From Bacteroidota bacterium (lineage in GTDB: Bacteria > Bacteroidota > Bacteroidia > Flavobacteriales_E > Vicingaceae): a stretch of DNA of 64,000 nucleotides. Position 1 is the first letter of the stretch. Each line of letters starts with the position of its first letter. The notes beneath the pieces were generated by a model. It had not been told where the DNA came from and searched no databases. It worked only from the letters and a program-made list of their open reading frames with translations. The stretch covers positions 62,001 to 126,000 of the forward strand of contig JABFGJ010000010.1 of NCBI GenBank assembly GCA_013112545.1. Reading direction: 5' to 3'. Below are positions 8,999 to 17,017 of this stretch, piece by piece. The position numbers and the translations under genes are program-made.

Positions 8999-10297
8999 AT
9001 GCTAAAAAAAGGAAATCGTAGAATTATCAATGCTTGGGCTTTTTATGATTGGGCCAATTCTGTATATCCATTAGTCATTACAACGGCTATTTTTCCCATG
9101 TTTTATGAAGCATATACAACAAGTACAAACCCCGATGGCACATTAAATGACAGTGTTTTGTTTTTTGGTTTTCACCTAAAAAATACAGAATTATATTCTT
9201 ATGTTATTTCTTTTTCCTTTTTAATCGTTTCGATTATTTCGCCCATCTTATCGGGTATTGCCGACTATTCTGACAGCAAAAAAAGTTTTTTGAAATTTTT
9301 CTGTTATTTAGGAGCTTTATCTTGTGCCTCGCTTTATTTCTTTGATATTGCTCACTTGGAATTGAGTATGATTTCAGTCTTACTCGCTAGTGTTGGCTTT
9401 TGGGGAAGTATTGTTTTTTACAATGCTTATTTGCCTGAAATTGCAGAACCCAAAGACCATGATCGCATTTCCGCAAAAGGTTACTCATTGGGGTATATAG
9501 GCAGTTCTATACTCTTAATTATAAATTTGATTATGATTATGGTATTTGATATCGATGCTCGGGTTTCCTTTCTGACAGTTGCGGTTTGGTGGATAGGATT
9601 TAGCCAAATTACTTATGCACGTTTGCCCAATCAAACTTTTACGGCAAAACCAAAAATGGAAAATAAATTTACAAGAGGCTGGAAAGAGTTAAAGAAAGTG
9701 TGGTTTCAATTGAATGAAATGCCGGAGTTGAAAAGGTATTTAGCTTCGTTTTTCGTTTATAGCATGGGCGTTCAAACAGTGATGATAATGGCTACACTTT
9801 TTGCAGCTAAAGAAATTAATTGGGAAGGTGATGGAGCAAAAACAGGCTTAATTGTTTCGGTATTGATTATACAATTTATCGCCATTGCTGGGGCTTATCT
9901 TTTTTCTTGGCTCTCGCTAAAATGGGGAAATATAAAAGCTTTAGCCTTGAGTTTGGTGATATGGATAGGGATTTGTATCGCAGCATATTACATTCGCGAA
10001 CCCATCGAGTTTTACATTATTGCCGCCATTGTTGGTTTGGTTATGGGTGGCATACAATCTTTATCGCGCTCTACCTATTCAAAAATTTTACCTGTTACAA
10101 AAGATCATGCTTCTTTTTTTAGTTTTTACGATGTGTTGGAAAAAATGGGAATTGTAATCGGTACTTTATCTTACGGCTTAATTGAAGGAATAACTGGAAG
10201 CATGCGAAATTCTATACTTGCTTTAATTCTCTTTTTCGTTGTTGGTTTGGGCTTGCTTTTCTTTGTTCCCAAGCGAAAAGAATTGGCTGGTTTGTAA
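8999..10297 (+). CDS. MFS transporter, UMF1/Atg22-like family
   Basis: A 432-residue inner-membrane protein with about 12 hydrophobic segments. The N-terminus INAWAFYDWANSVYPLVI is characteristic of the UMF1 (Atg22-like) branch of the major facilitator superfamily, common in Bacteroidota. Other family features are GIADYSDSKKSFLKF after helix 2-3 and GGIQSLSRSTYSKILP in the C-terminal half. The substrate cannot be read from sequence; Atg22 in yeast exports amino acids from the vacuole. The ATG at 8999 is 17 nt after the previous gene, and lhgO starts 5 nt after its stop, so the two are probably one transcript. Confidence 0.85.
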   Translation: MLKKGNRRIINAWAFYDWANSVYPLVITTAIFPMFYEAYTTSTNPDGTLNDSVLFFGFHLKNTELYSYVISFSFLIVSIISPILSGIADYSDSKKSFLKFFCYLGALSCASLYFFDIAHLELSMISVLLASVGFWGSIVFYNAYLPEIAEPKDHDRISAKGYSLGYIGSSILLIINLIMIMVFDIDARVSFLTVAVWWIGFSQITYARLPNQTFTAKPKMENKFTRGWKELKKVWFQLNEMPELKRYLASFFVYSMGVQTVMIMATLFAAKEINWEGDGAKTGLIVSVLIIQFIAIAGAYLFSWLSLKWGNIKALALSLVIWIGICIAAYYIREPIEFYIIAAIVGLVMGGIQSLSRSTYSKILPVTKDHASFFSFYDVLEKMGIVIGTLSYGLIEGITGSMRNSILALILFFVVGLGLLFFVPKRKELAGL

Positions 10298-10302
10298 GTT
10301 AA

Positions 10303-11556
10303 TTGATTAAATTTGAAGCCTCAAAAATTAAAGGCTTGGAAGAAGATAAAATCTATGATATAACCATCATTGGCGGTGGTATAGTTGGAGCAGCAACTTT
10401 ATATCGTTTGCAAAATAAATACCCCTACAGTAAAATACTTTTAATCGAAAAAGAAGAGCGTTTGGCACCACACCAAACAGGAAATAACTCTGGCGTTATT
10501 CATTCGGGTTTGTATTATAAGCCAGGTTCTAAAAAGGCCGATACTTGTGTTCGAGGGCGACATGCATTGGTTCAGTTTTCTAAAGAATATAAGGTAAATC
10601 ACGATGTATGCGGAAAGGTGGTTGTTGCAACCGATGAATCGGAATTACCTTTTATGGAAAAGATTTTTAATAACGGAATCGCCAATAATACGGAAGGAAT
10701 ACGAAAGATTACTGGCGATGAAGTGAGAGAAATTGAGCCAGAATGTGTGGGAATTGCTGGAATTCATGTGCCATGCACTGGGATTATCAATTTTGTGCAG
10801 GCCACCAATCGTTTTGCAGAGCTTGCCATTGCTAAGCAAGCTGAAAGCAAGGTTGTTTTAGGCGAAACGTATAAAGAAATTATCCACGGAGATTTTGTAA
10901 GCACGGTAATTACGGATAAAAATAAATACCGAAGCAAGTATTTTATATTTTGTGGAGGTTTGCAATCCGATCGATTGGCACAAAACGATGGTGTAAAAAC
11001 CGACATGCAAATCGTTGGCTTTAGAGGCGATTATTACGATTTAACAGACCAAGCGATGCACAAGGTTAAGAACCTTATTTATCCTGTGCCTAATCCTGCT
11101 TTTCCTTTCTTAGGCGTTCACTTTACCAGAATGGTAGAAGGGGGAGTAGAATGTGGGCCCAATGCTGTTTTTACATTTAAGCGAGAAGGATATGGCAAAA
11201 CTGATTTTGATTTAAAAGACACCATGGATGCTTTGAGTTATGGTGGGACTTGGAAATTATTTGCCAAACACTGGAAGTTTGGTTTAGATGAATACAAAAG
11301 AGCATTTAGCAAGAAGTTGTTTTTGAAAACTCTGCAACGATTAATACCTTCATTGACTATGGAGGATTTAAAGCCGGGAAGAGCCGGAGTAAGAGCAATG
11401 GCACTAGGCGAAGATGGGGAAATGATAGAAGATTTTAAAATTGAATACGGGCAAAACAGCATACATGTGTTGAACGCCCCATCGCCAGCTGCAACAGCTT
11501 GCATGGCCATTGGCGATGACATTGTAGCTATGGCTGAGGAAAGGTTTAATTTGTAG
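10303..11556 (+). CDS. lhgO: L-2-hydroxyglutarate oxidase
   Basis: A 417-residue FAD-dependent oxidoreductase of the DAO/LhgO family that oxidises L-2-hydroxyglutarate to 2-oxoglutarate at the membrane face. The dinucleotide-binding motif is DITIIGGGIVGAATLYRL near residues 19-36. The HQTGNNSGVIHSGLYYKPGS segment is nearly diagnostic of LhgO, and the C-terminus has GRAGVRAMAL. The TTG at 10303 is taken as start because no in-frame ATG precedes the FAD motif. A 334-bp gene-free spacer follows and marks the start of the accessory block. Confidence 0.92.
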   Translation: MIKFEASKIKGLEEDKIYDITIIGGGIVGAATLYRLQNKYPYSKILLIEKEERLAPHQTGNNSGVIHSGLYYKPGSKKADTCVRGRHALVQFSKEYKVNHDVCGKVVVATDESELPFMEKIFNNGIANNTEGIRKITGDEVREIEPECVGIAGIHVPCTGIINFVQATNRFAELAIAKQAESKVVLGETYKEIIHGDFVSTVITDKNKYRSKYFIFCGGLQSDRLAQNDGVKTDMQIVGFRGDYYDLTDQAMHKVKNLIYPVPNPAFPFLGVHFTRMVEGGVECGPNAVFTFKREGYGKTDFDLKDTMDALSYGGTWKLFAKHWKFGLDEYKRAFSKKLFLKTLQRLIPSLTMEDLKPGRAGVRAMALGEDGEMIEDFKIEYGQNSIHVLNAPSPAATACMAIGDDIVAMAEERFNL

Positions 11557-11751
11557 GGTAGGTTATGTTTGTAGTTGAAACATACCGAACTCTATTGAAG
11601 TTATTGTTTGAGAGAGAGCAAAAATTATCAGTTAGGCATTTAAAATCCGCTAGATAGCTTATATTTGGAATTAAAATAAAACATTTGGACAAAAGGGGAA
11701 TAAACGTACCTTTCGCTTTATTTGGATGTTGTGTTTCATGCTAAGAGAGAC

Positions 11752-11855
11752 CGTGCAACAAATGCCAACGCACATTTGGCACATTTGCAAGCCCTAACCC
11801 ACAAGCTGATGCTTCAGCTTGCAAAAGAGCCAAATTTTTGCCGACGCACTTTGAT
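11752..11855. repeat. structured spacer element with nested stems and a direct repeat
   Basis: The arm 11776-11791 (TTGGCACATTTGCAAG) pairs with 11818-11833 at 14 of 16 positions. A competing perfect hairpin is CAAGCTGA (11802-11809) with TCAGCTTG (11814-11821). TGCCAACGCACATTTG (11763-11778) recurs as TGCCGACGCACTTTG (11839-11853). Similar words (ACGCACAT, TTGCTTAAAGAGC) occur after the 1287-residue gene at 16.2 kb, so the element seems to bracket that module. Confidence 0.55.
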
Positions 11856-11867
11856 TCGATATATTTG
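11837..11867 (+). promoter_or_regulatory. predicted promoter of the 4-TM/1287-aa operon
   Basis: TTTG (11837-11840), exactly 19 nt, TATATTTG (11860-11867), a full match to the Bacteroidota -33/-7 consensus, 23 nt before the ATG at 11891. The -33 box lies inside the structured spacer. The boxes and the flanking TTTTGCC and TATATTTGA are shared with the parDE promoter. Confidence 0.65.
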
Positions 11868-11890
11868 AATAATATGATACAGGAAAATAA

Positions 11891-12295
11891 ATGGAAAAGA
11901 AAAGTAGATTTTTAGTTTGGTTAATATTTGGTTTACTTCTCTCGATATTACCAATTACAGCCTCAATATTTTATTTAATAGGTCTTGACACTACAGGTAT
12001 GACTTGGGGACAAGCTTTTTATAAAGTTATATCAAAAGGTGAATTATTATTAGTTTGCTTTTCAATTCTAGGTGCAAATGTTGCAGATTTACTAAATAGT
12101 GAATGTTCAAATAGTTTAGCTCAAAAGACCTTAATAGGTTTTTCTCTCTTCCTTTGTTTTGCAATGATTTTTCTGTTTCCTGTAATAAGCACCAATCAAA
12201 CATTTGATAAGGATATTTCATTTAATGTATCATGGATATTCTTGGTTCTTAGTACCGTAATGTGTTCAATTTCCTTATTAACTGAAAGAAAATAA
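11891..12295 (+). CDS. small four-helix membrane protein of unknown function
   Basis: 134 residues with four clear hydrophobic segments at about 7-30, 48-67, 78-100 and 108-129, short loops and a charged N-terminus (MEKKSR) and C-terminus (TERK). No family is recognised. It begins 23 nt after a consensus promoter, and its stop is one base before the ATG of the 1287-residue gene. The two are therefore almost certainly co-expressed and may act together at the inner membrane. Small multi-helix membrane proteins paired with large cytoplasmic proteins are common in defence modules, where they act as membrane effectors; that role is only an inference here. Confidence 0.75.
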   Translation: MEKKSRFLVWLIFGLLLSILPITASIFYLIGLDTTGMTWGQAFYKVISKGELLLVCFSILGANVADLLNSECSNSLAQKTLIGFSLFLCFAMIFLFPVISTNQTFDKDISFNVSWIFLVLSTVMCSISLLTERK

Positions 12296-12296
12296 C

Positions 12297-15200
12297 ATGG
12301 TAGAATTAATAACAATCATATCAATCATAGTCACAATTATTGGTGCCTTCATTGGGGTTTATACAATATTTATTGATAAAAGAAAGAAGAAAAAAGAAAA
12401 GGAAGAAACAGAAGCTTACCTTAATAATCGGGAAGTAATACCTTTAATAAATTGGGCAAAACAAAAAAATATTGAAAAAGATTTTTTCTTGCTAATAAAA
12501 CGATTGATTTCTTTATCACCAAATATTGAGATACTAGATGTTGAGGCCTTTGATTTAATCGTCAAATCAGAAAAACAAGATAAATATATTCCGAGTGGAA
12601 TTTCTTGTTGGGAATTAAATACCTCTTTCCCAGAAAATATAAATTTAGAACTAATTAAAAATTGCATAAAAAGAAACATCTCTGAAAATTCTCAAGATAT
12701 TACATTTGTTTTCGTATCACCTTTCTTAATTGACAATAAAGAAAATTTAACTAAAAAAATTGATAAAGGAAATTGGAAGGAAATAATAATATACGATGCG
12801 AAAGATATAACAGATTGGCTTCAAACAGAACCTGCTATTTCTGTATGGTTTGAAATAAAACACCTAGACAATACTTTTGAAGGAGTAGTTTTTCCAGATG
12901 AATATTGGGAAGAGTGGTCAACTGGAACAAATTTTAATTTAAATGCTTCATTAATTCTAGGAGGACGAGAGAAAGAAACATCTCAAATTATCAAAACAAT
13001 ACAAACACCTTCTATTATTGCAATACAAAGCTCCTCTCGTGAAGAATCATTAGCATTTACATTGTCTTGTTTTATTAACCAACCTAGTGAAAAAGATAAA
13101 CTATTATCAAAATGCTTTATTATTGATAGTCCTAGTTCTTTTAGAAAACTAATTGATAAGAATGACCAGTTAATTCTAATACCTAGGTTTGAAGAATCAG
13201 AAATAATAAATCTTGCCTTAAAAAAAGGACACACGGTAATCATCCCAATAGGCTTAGACAACACCATAAATTGGGAGTTAAAAATTGTTTTACCACCGCT
13301 AGACAGGGATATATTTGTTAATTCATTAGTAGAATCGGGCTTTGATAAAAATCAATCAGAAAAGTTATCAATTGAATCAGCAAGGAATATTACAATTCTT
13401 AGGAGACAACTTAAACTTTCTAGAACAATTCCTCAATGGGCAAGTTCAGAAAATGTCAGAGATATTATACCTGCTTTAATTGCTGGAAGGTGGAGTGATG
13501 GTTCCAAAAACGATAGAGAACTAATTTCGAAATTATCGGGAGTGGAATATGAAGAATACATTTTTAAGTTGAAAAAATGGTTGTTAACTTCTGATTCACC
13601 AATTGTTAAAATAGATAATTTTTGGAGGTTAACTTCTCCTTTAGATGCATGGACAAATGCATCTCATTTTTTAATTAATTCTGATTTTGAAAAACTTGGC
13701 GATGCATTTCTAAAAGTTTTATCTGAAAAGAATCCTTCTTTTGAAATTCCAGCAAAGGAAAGAATGTTTATGACGAAAGATGGAGAAGTTTTCTCATCAT
13801 GGATAAAGGAAGGTTTAACACAATCTCTGATTTTAGTTGCTGTTTATGGTGATAAGCTAAAAGTTGATTTACCAGTATCATCTCAACTATGGGTTGATAA
13901 GCTTGTTACTGAATTACTATCCAATGACAACGAATTAATTTGGAAATCTTTTGAAAGACTTTTACCTCAATTAGCAGAAGCATCGCCCAATGCATTTTTA
14001 GAGACAGTTGAAAGACATTTGAATTCTGATAACTCTGTTGTTTTTAGTCTCTTTAAAGAAGAGGAAGGTTTTATTACTCCTTCCAGTTACCACACTGGCT
14101 TACTGTGGGGATTAGAAAATATAGCATGGACTCCAGAATTCTTTGCAAGAGCCTCAATTATTTTAGCAAAACTTGCTGTAATTGACCCAGGAGGTAATCT
14201 GTCAAATCGACCTAAAAATAGCTTAATTGAAATCTTTAAGCCATGGCATTTCCAAACTTTGGCAAGCTACAATGATAGAATGGACGTTTTAGCTTTAATA
14301 TGTAAAGAAGAACCTGAAATTGCGTGGGCTCTTCTTTGCTCTATGCTTCCTGATAACCATTCAGTTGGTATGCCTACACATAAAATGAGATGGCGACTAT
14401 TTGATGAAAAACTAGAAAAGCCAATTACATATGATGAAATCTGGAAAACTCATTCAAGAGTCGTTGAATTATTGATTTCTATTTTTGATGATAGTGAAGA
14501 AAAACTAGCAAAACTCATTGAAGAATCCTCTAATAAAACTCTTTCTCCAAAGGATAGGAATGTTATGATAGATTTCCTTAATTCTAGGCTGGATAATGTT
14601 AAACAAAGCAGTTTTGTCGCTTGGTCTAAATTAAGGGAGATTCTTTCAAGACATAGGTCTCATTCCGATACAGACTGGGCATTACCAGAAGATGATTTGA
14701 AAAAATATGAAGAATTTTATGCACGATTAACTCCTAAAGATGAAATAAATCAAACTTTGTGGCTTTTTGATGACCATCATCCAAATTTACCACAAGGTTT
14801 CAAATACCCAGAAGTGCCTTTTGAGAAACAAAGTCAAGTAATTGATGAGACAAGAACTGAAGCTTTAAAGAAGTTATATTTTAAAGTTGGAATCGAAAAA
14901 ATTATAGAGTTAAAATCAAAAATAAAACAACCGTGGATATATGGTGATATACTCGCTAGATTTTTAGATGAAGAAGAAGCTGTGTTAAAGGTTTGTGAAG
15001 AACTAAAACTTGAAAAAAAAGAATTAGGTTTTGTACAATCCTTTTTTAGTAGAAAATATTATTTAAAGGGGATTGACTGGATTTTTAAATTATTTAACCA
15101 GTTAAAAGAACTATCATATGACAATGAATCTCTTGCAAACCTACTTTTGTCAATTGAGCAAAATCAAGTTTTATGGGATAAACTTGAAACACTTGATAAT

Positions 15201-16160
15201 GGAATAAAAAATCATTATTGGTTAAATATTCACCATCGCTTTTATGGTATGCCTACTGAGCAGTTGGAATATGGTCTCAAAAAACTTATCGAATATAAAA
15301 GATATTACTCAGCAATTGATGCTTCATCTCATAATGTTGACAAGATTTCTCCTGAATTATTAGTGTTAATATTAGAGAAAGCTGCTACAGATGAAGCTTC
15401 CGAAGAAGTAAGAATAGACGGTTATGAGATTAATAGAATTTTTGAAACTCTTGATAAACAAGACAATATTAACAGAGATACTTTGATAAAATTAGAATGG
15501 TTTTATCTTCCATTGTTAGCATCGTACGGCAATAGAAGAAATCCAAAAATTCTTCATGAAGAGTTGGCAACTAATACTGATTTCTTTATAGATATTTTAA
15601 AATGCTTATACAAATCAAAAGATGAATCAATTGCTGAACAAGAAAGTAAAGACGTTGATGAATCTCAAGCACAAAATAGGGCGAGGCAAGCGTATGAACT
15701 ATTAAATGGTTGGAAAAAAATACCTGGAATTGACGAGCAAAACAACATTAATAAAGAGATATTAACTTCTTGGATTAAGGATGTACGAAAAAAGGCAGAT
15801 GAGTGCGGTCGTTTGGATGTTGCAGACATGCACATAGGAAAAATTTTAGCTCAATATCCAGAAGAAAGTGAAAACTGGCCACCTGAAGAAATTGGCGAAA
15901 TAATTGAACAGATAAACACTGATAGTTTAAAGAATAATTTCTCTTCCGCATTATTTAACAAAAGAGGTTCTTCGACAAGAGGAGCTTTTGATGGAGGTGA
16001 TATAGAGCGAGGTCATGCAAAATATTTCGAAAACCTAGCAGAGAATAACAAGAATAAATTTCCAAGAGTTTCTGCAATTTTCAGTAGATTAGCTAAAGGA
16101 TATTATGAAGATGCTAAACGAATGGATAATAGAGCTAAAATAGATAGATTAAATTATTAA
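12297..16160 (+). CDS. large membrane-anchored protein with degenerate P-loop-like region and helical repeats
   Basis: A 1287-residue protein I cannot name. Residues 5-27 form one membrane helix followed by KRKKKKEKEE, which places the rest in the cytoplasm. Residues about 45-215 look like a compact alpha/beta domain with YIPSGISCWELNTS (near 97-109), recalling predicted nuclease-like domains in large accessory proteins, but no complete catalytic set is evident. From about 219 (LILGGREKE) there is a STAND/AAA-like arrangement: a P-loop position reading SSSREES (near 244-250) without the GK[ST] of an active Walker A, then LILIPRF (292-298) and GHTVIIPIG (311-319). About 900 mainly helical residues follow, probably HEAT/ARM-type repeats. 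It is coupled to the 4-TM gene (1-nt gap) and lies between related spacers. Confidence 0.7.
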   Translation: MVELITIISIIVTIIGAFIGVYTIFIDKRKKKKEKEETEAYLNNREVIPLINWAKQKNIEKDFFLLIKRLISLSPNIEILDVEAFDLIVKSEKQDKYIPSGISCWELNTSFPENINLELIKNCIKRNISENSQDITFVFVSPFLIDNKENLTKKIDKGNWKEIIIYDAKDITDWLQTEPAISVWFEIKHLDNTFEGVVFPDEYWEEWSTGTNFNLNASLILGGREKETSQIIKTIQTPSIIAIQSSSREESLAFTLSCFINQPSEKDKLLSKCFIIDSPSSFRKLIDKNDQLILIPRFEESEIINLALKKGHTVIIPIGLDNTINWELKIVLPPLDRDIFVNSLVESGFDKNQSEKLSIESARNITILRRQLKLSRTIPQWASSENVRDIIPALIAGRWSDGSKNDRELISKLSGVEYEEYIFKLKKWLLTSDSPIVKIDNFWRLTSPLDAWTNASHFLINSDFEKLGDAFLKVLSEKNPSFEIPAKERMFMTKDGEVFSSWIKEGLTQSLILVAVYGDKLKVDLPVSSQLWVDKLVTELLSNDNELIWKSFERLLPQLAEASPNAFLETVERHLNSDNSVVFSLFKEEEGFITPSSYHTGLLWGLENIAWTPEFFARASIILAKLAVIDPGGNLSNRPKNSLIEIFKPWHFQTLASYNDRMDVLALICKEEPEIAWALLCSMLPDNHSVGMPTHKMRWRLFDEKLEKPITYDEIWKTHSRVVELLISIFDDSEEKLAKLIEESSNKTLSPKDRNVMIDFLNSRLDNVKQSSFVAWSKLREILSRHRSHSDTDWALPEDDLKKYEEFYARLTPKDEINQTLWLFDDHHPNLPQGFKYPEVPFEKQSQVIDETRTEALKKLYFKVGIEKIIELKSKIKQPWIYGDILARFLDEEEAVLKVCEELKLEKKELGFVQSFFSRKYYLKGIDWIFKLFNQLKELSYDNESLANLLLSIEQNQVLWDKLETLDNGIKNHYWLNIHHRFYGMPTEQLEYGLKKLIEYKRYYSAIDASSHNVDKISPELLVLILEKAATDEASEEVRIDGYEINRIFETLDKQDNINRDTLIKLEWFYLPLLASYGNRRNPKILHEELATNTDFFIDILKCLYKSKDESIAEQESKDVDESQAQNRARQAYELLNGWKKIPGIDEQNNINKEILTSWIKDVRKKADECGRLDVADMHIGKILAQYPEESENWPPEEIGEIIEQINTDSLKNNFSSALFNKRGSSTRGAFDGGDIERGHAKYFENLAENNKNKFPRVSAIFSRLAKGYYEDAKRMDNRAKIDRLNY

Positions 16161-16183
16161 CCAGCCTCTGGAGCCATGCACAT

Positions 16184-16224
16184 TAAGCAAACGCACATAT
16201 CAACCGCACGACCAAATTTGCTTA
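16184..16224. repeat. stem-loop in spacer after the 1287-aa gene
   Basis: TAAGCAAA (16184-16191) is the perfect complement of TTTGCTTA (16217-16224). The loop and flanks contain ACGCACAT, CCGCACGACC and AAAGAGCATG, resembling words of the 11752-11855 element upstream of the same gene pair. Confidence 0.5.
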
Positions 16225-16275
16225 AAGAGCATGTCTCTCCTACGCACGGATTGACAAACAGAATAAAGCACGAAA

Positions 16276-16406
16276 ACACAACAATGTGTATAGTGCATGC
16301 GGGATTTAGTGGTTTTCAGGCGTTTCTGGCTCGTAAAAAAAGTTTGTGTAACTTGATAGGAAATCGTCTCTTAATCCCGCACGACACCATACACTCAACG
16401 TTGGGC
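16276..16406. repeat. attC-like imperfect inverted repeat A
   Basis: The left end ACACAAC (16276-16282) and right end GTTGGGC (16400-16406) are placed like the R'' and R' boxes of an integron attC site; GTTGGGC fits GTTRRRY exactly. Between them the arms pair over about 38 positions with small bulges: TGTAT with ATACA and TGCGGGATT with AATCCCGCA (16372-16380). Bulged bases on one arm are also typical of attC. The ACACAAC box deviates from RYYYAAC at its third base. Assignment as attC is an inference that needs a covariance-model test. Confidence 0.5.
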
Positions 16407-16419
16407 AATTTGAGAAAAT

Positions 16420-16450
16420 TTTGCCATAATACCAATTTTTGGTATATTTG
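16420..16450 (+). promoter_or_regulatory. parDE promoter with embedded operator palindrome
   Basis: TTTG (16420-16423), 19 nt, TATATTTG (16443-16450) matches the Bacteroidota consensus exactly. A perfect 7-bp palindrome, ATACCAA/TTGGTAT (16429-16435 and 16439-16445), lies between and over the two boxes. It is 22 nt before parD, where a ParD dimer binding it would block transcription. Autoregulation is the rule for ParD antitoxins; the operator role is inferred. Confidence 0.65.
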
Positions 16451-16466
16451 AGTAAATTTATTTCAA

Positions 16467-16718
16467 ATGAACAAAAACACATCAATATCACTCGGAAATT
16501 ATTTTGACCAATTCGTTCAAAGCCGAATAAGTGAAGGCAGGTTTAAGAACGTAAGTGAAGTCATACGTGCAGGACTTAGACTATTGGAAGAAGAAGAAAG
16601 TAAAGTCATAGCCTTAAAAAATGCAATACAAGAAGGAATCGACAGTAGAATTGCTCACGATTTTGACCCAAAAAAGCATTTGGAATCTTTGAAGGCGCAA
16701 AAACACTCGAATGGCTGA
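16467..16718 (+). CDS. parD: ParD-family antitoxin (ribbon-helix-helix)
   Basis: 83 residues. The N-terminal ribbon-helix-helix DNA-binding part (NTSISLGNYFDQFVQSRI) is followed by EGRFKNVSEVIRAGLRLLEE, which is nearly diagnostic of ParD antitoxins. An acidic, flexible C-terminal tail (residues about 55-83) would wrap the toxin. ParD neutralises ParE and represses the operon. The gene overlaps parE by 8 nt and has its own consensus promoter with an operator-like palindrome. The pair lies between two attC-like repeats, which suggests arrival as a mobile cassette. Confidence 0.92.
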   Translation: MNKNTSISLGNYFDQFVQSRISEGRFKNVSEVIRAGLRLLEEEESKVIALKNAIQEGIDSRIAHDFDPKKHLESLKAQKHSNG

Positions 16719-17010
16719 ATATAAACTGACCAACAGAGCTGTTGAGGATTTATCGAAGATTTGGGATTATACATTTGAGGTTTGGTCAGAAAAACAAGCT
16801 GACAAATATTACGATGGACTAATTTCTAACTTTGAGGAAATTGTGGAAAACCCAGATTTAGGAAAAAACTACGAAGGGATATCTAAGCAACTTCTCGGAA
16901 TTAAAGCATACCGACACATAATATTCTACAGAACGTTGGATAAAAATTATGTGGAAATAACGAGAATATTGCACGAAAGAATGGATTTAAAGAAAAGAAT
17001 AACCTCATAA
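16711..17010 (+). CDS. parE: ParE/RelE-superfamily toxin
   Basis: A 99-residue toxin of the ParE branch. It shows AVEDLSKIWDYTFEVWSEKQADKYY at the N-terminus, LGKNYEGISKQLLGIKAYRHIIFYR in the core strands, and EITRILHERMDLKKRI at the C-terminus; the HERMD ending is typical of ParE. Known ParE proteins poison DNA gyrase, whereas RelE relatives cut mRNA. The ParD partner and the sequence favour ParE. Its start lies inside parD (8-nt overlap), and its stop is 7 nt before attC-like repeat B. Confidence 0.92.
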   Translation: MAEYKLTNRAVEDLSKIWDYTFEVWSEKQADKYYDGLISNFEEIVENPDLGKNYEGISKQLLGIKAYRHIIFYRTLDKNYVEITRILHERMDLKKRITS

Positions 17011-17017
17011 AAACTGC

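Larger units (their letters stand above)
11557..11890. other. gene-free spacer at left edge of accessory block
   Basis: No coding sequence is seen. The left part (11557-11750) holds only a weak stem near 11561-11590 and an isolated GTTAGGC at 11631-11637. The right part (11752-11867) is denser in CG-containing words (CAACGCAC, CCGACGCAC), strongly structured, and carries a promoter; these are listed separately. Confidence 0.6.
16161..16466. other. gene-free spacer between the large protein and parDE
   Basis: No convincing gene; the short open frame here matches nothing and runs through the inverted repeats. The interval holds a stem (16184-16224), a 131-nt attC-like inverted repeat (16276-16406), and the parDE promoter/operator (16420-16450). 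Confidence 0.6.

Noticed and set aside
11561-11590. Stem GGTTATGTTT/AAACATACC after lhgO as its terminator
   Set aside because: The stem is imperfect and no T tract follows.
11631-11637. GTTAGGC, a perfect GTTRRRY core, as a third attC or attI site
   Set aside because: No matching R'' box or paired arms are found in the 60-140 nt upstream, and a GTTRRRY match is expected by chance about once per kilobase.
11891-16160. Assignment of the 4-TM/large-protein pair to the Kiwa defence system
   Set aside because: The small protein has four helices like KwaA, but the partner is far larger than KwaB and I see no KwaB similarity.
16176-16491. Small open frames of 91 (+) and 61 (-) residues in the spacer
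   Set aside because: They run through the inverted repeats and the parDE promoter, have no family features and unusual composition.
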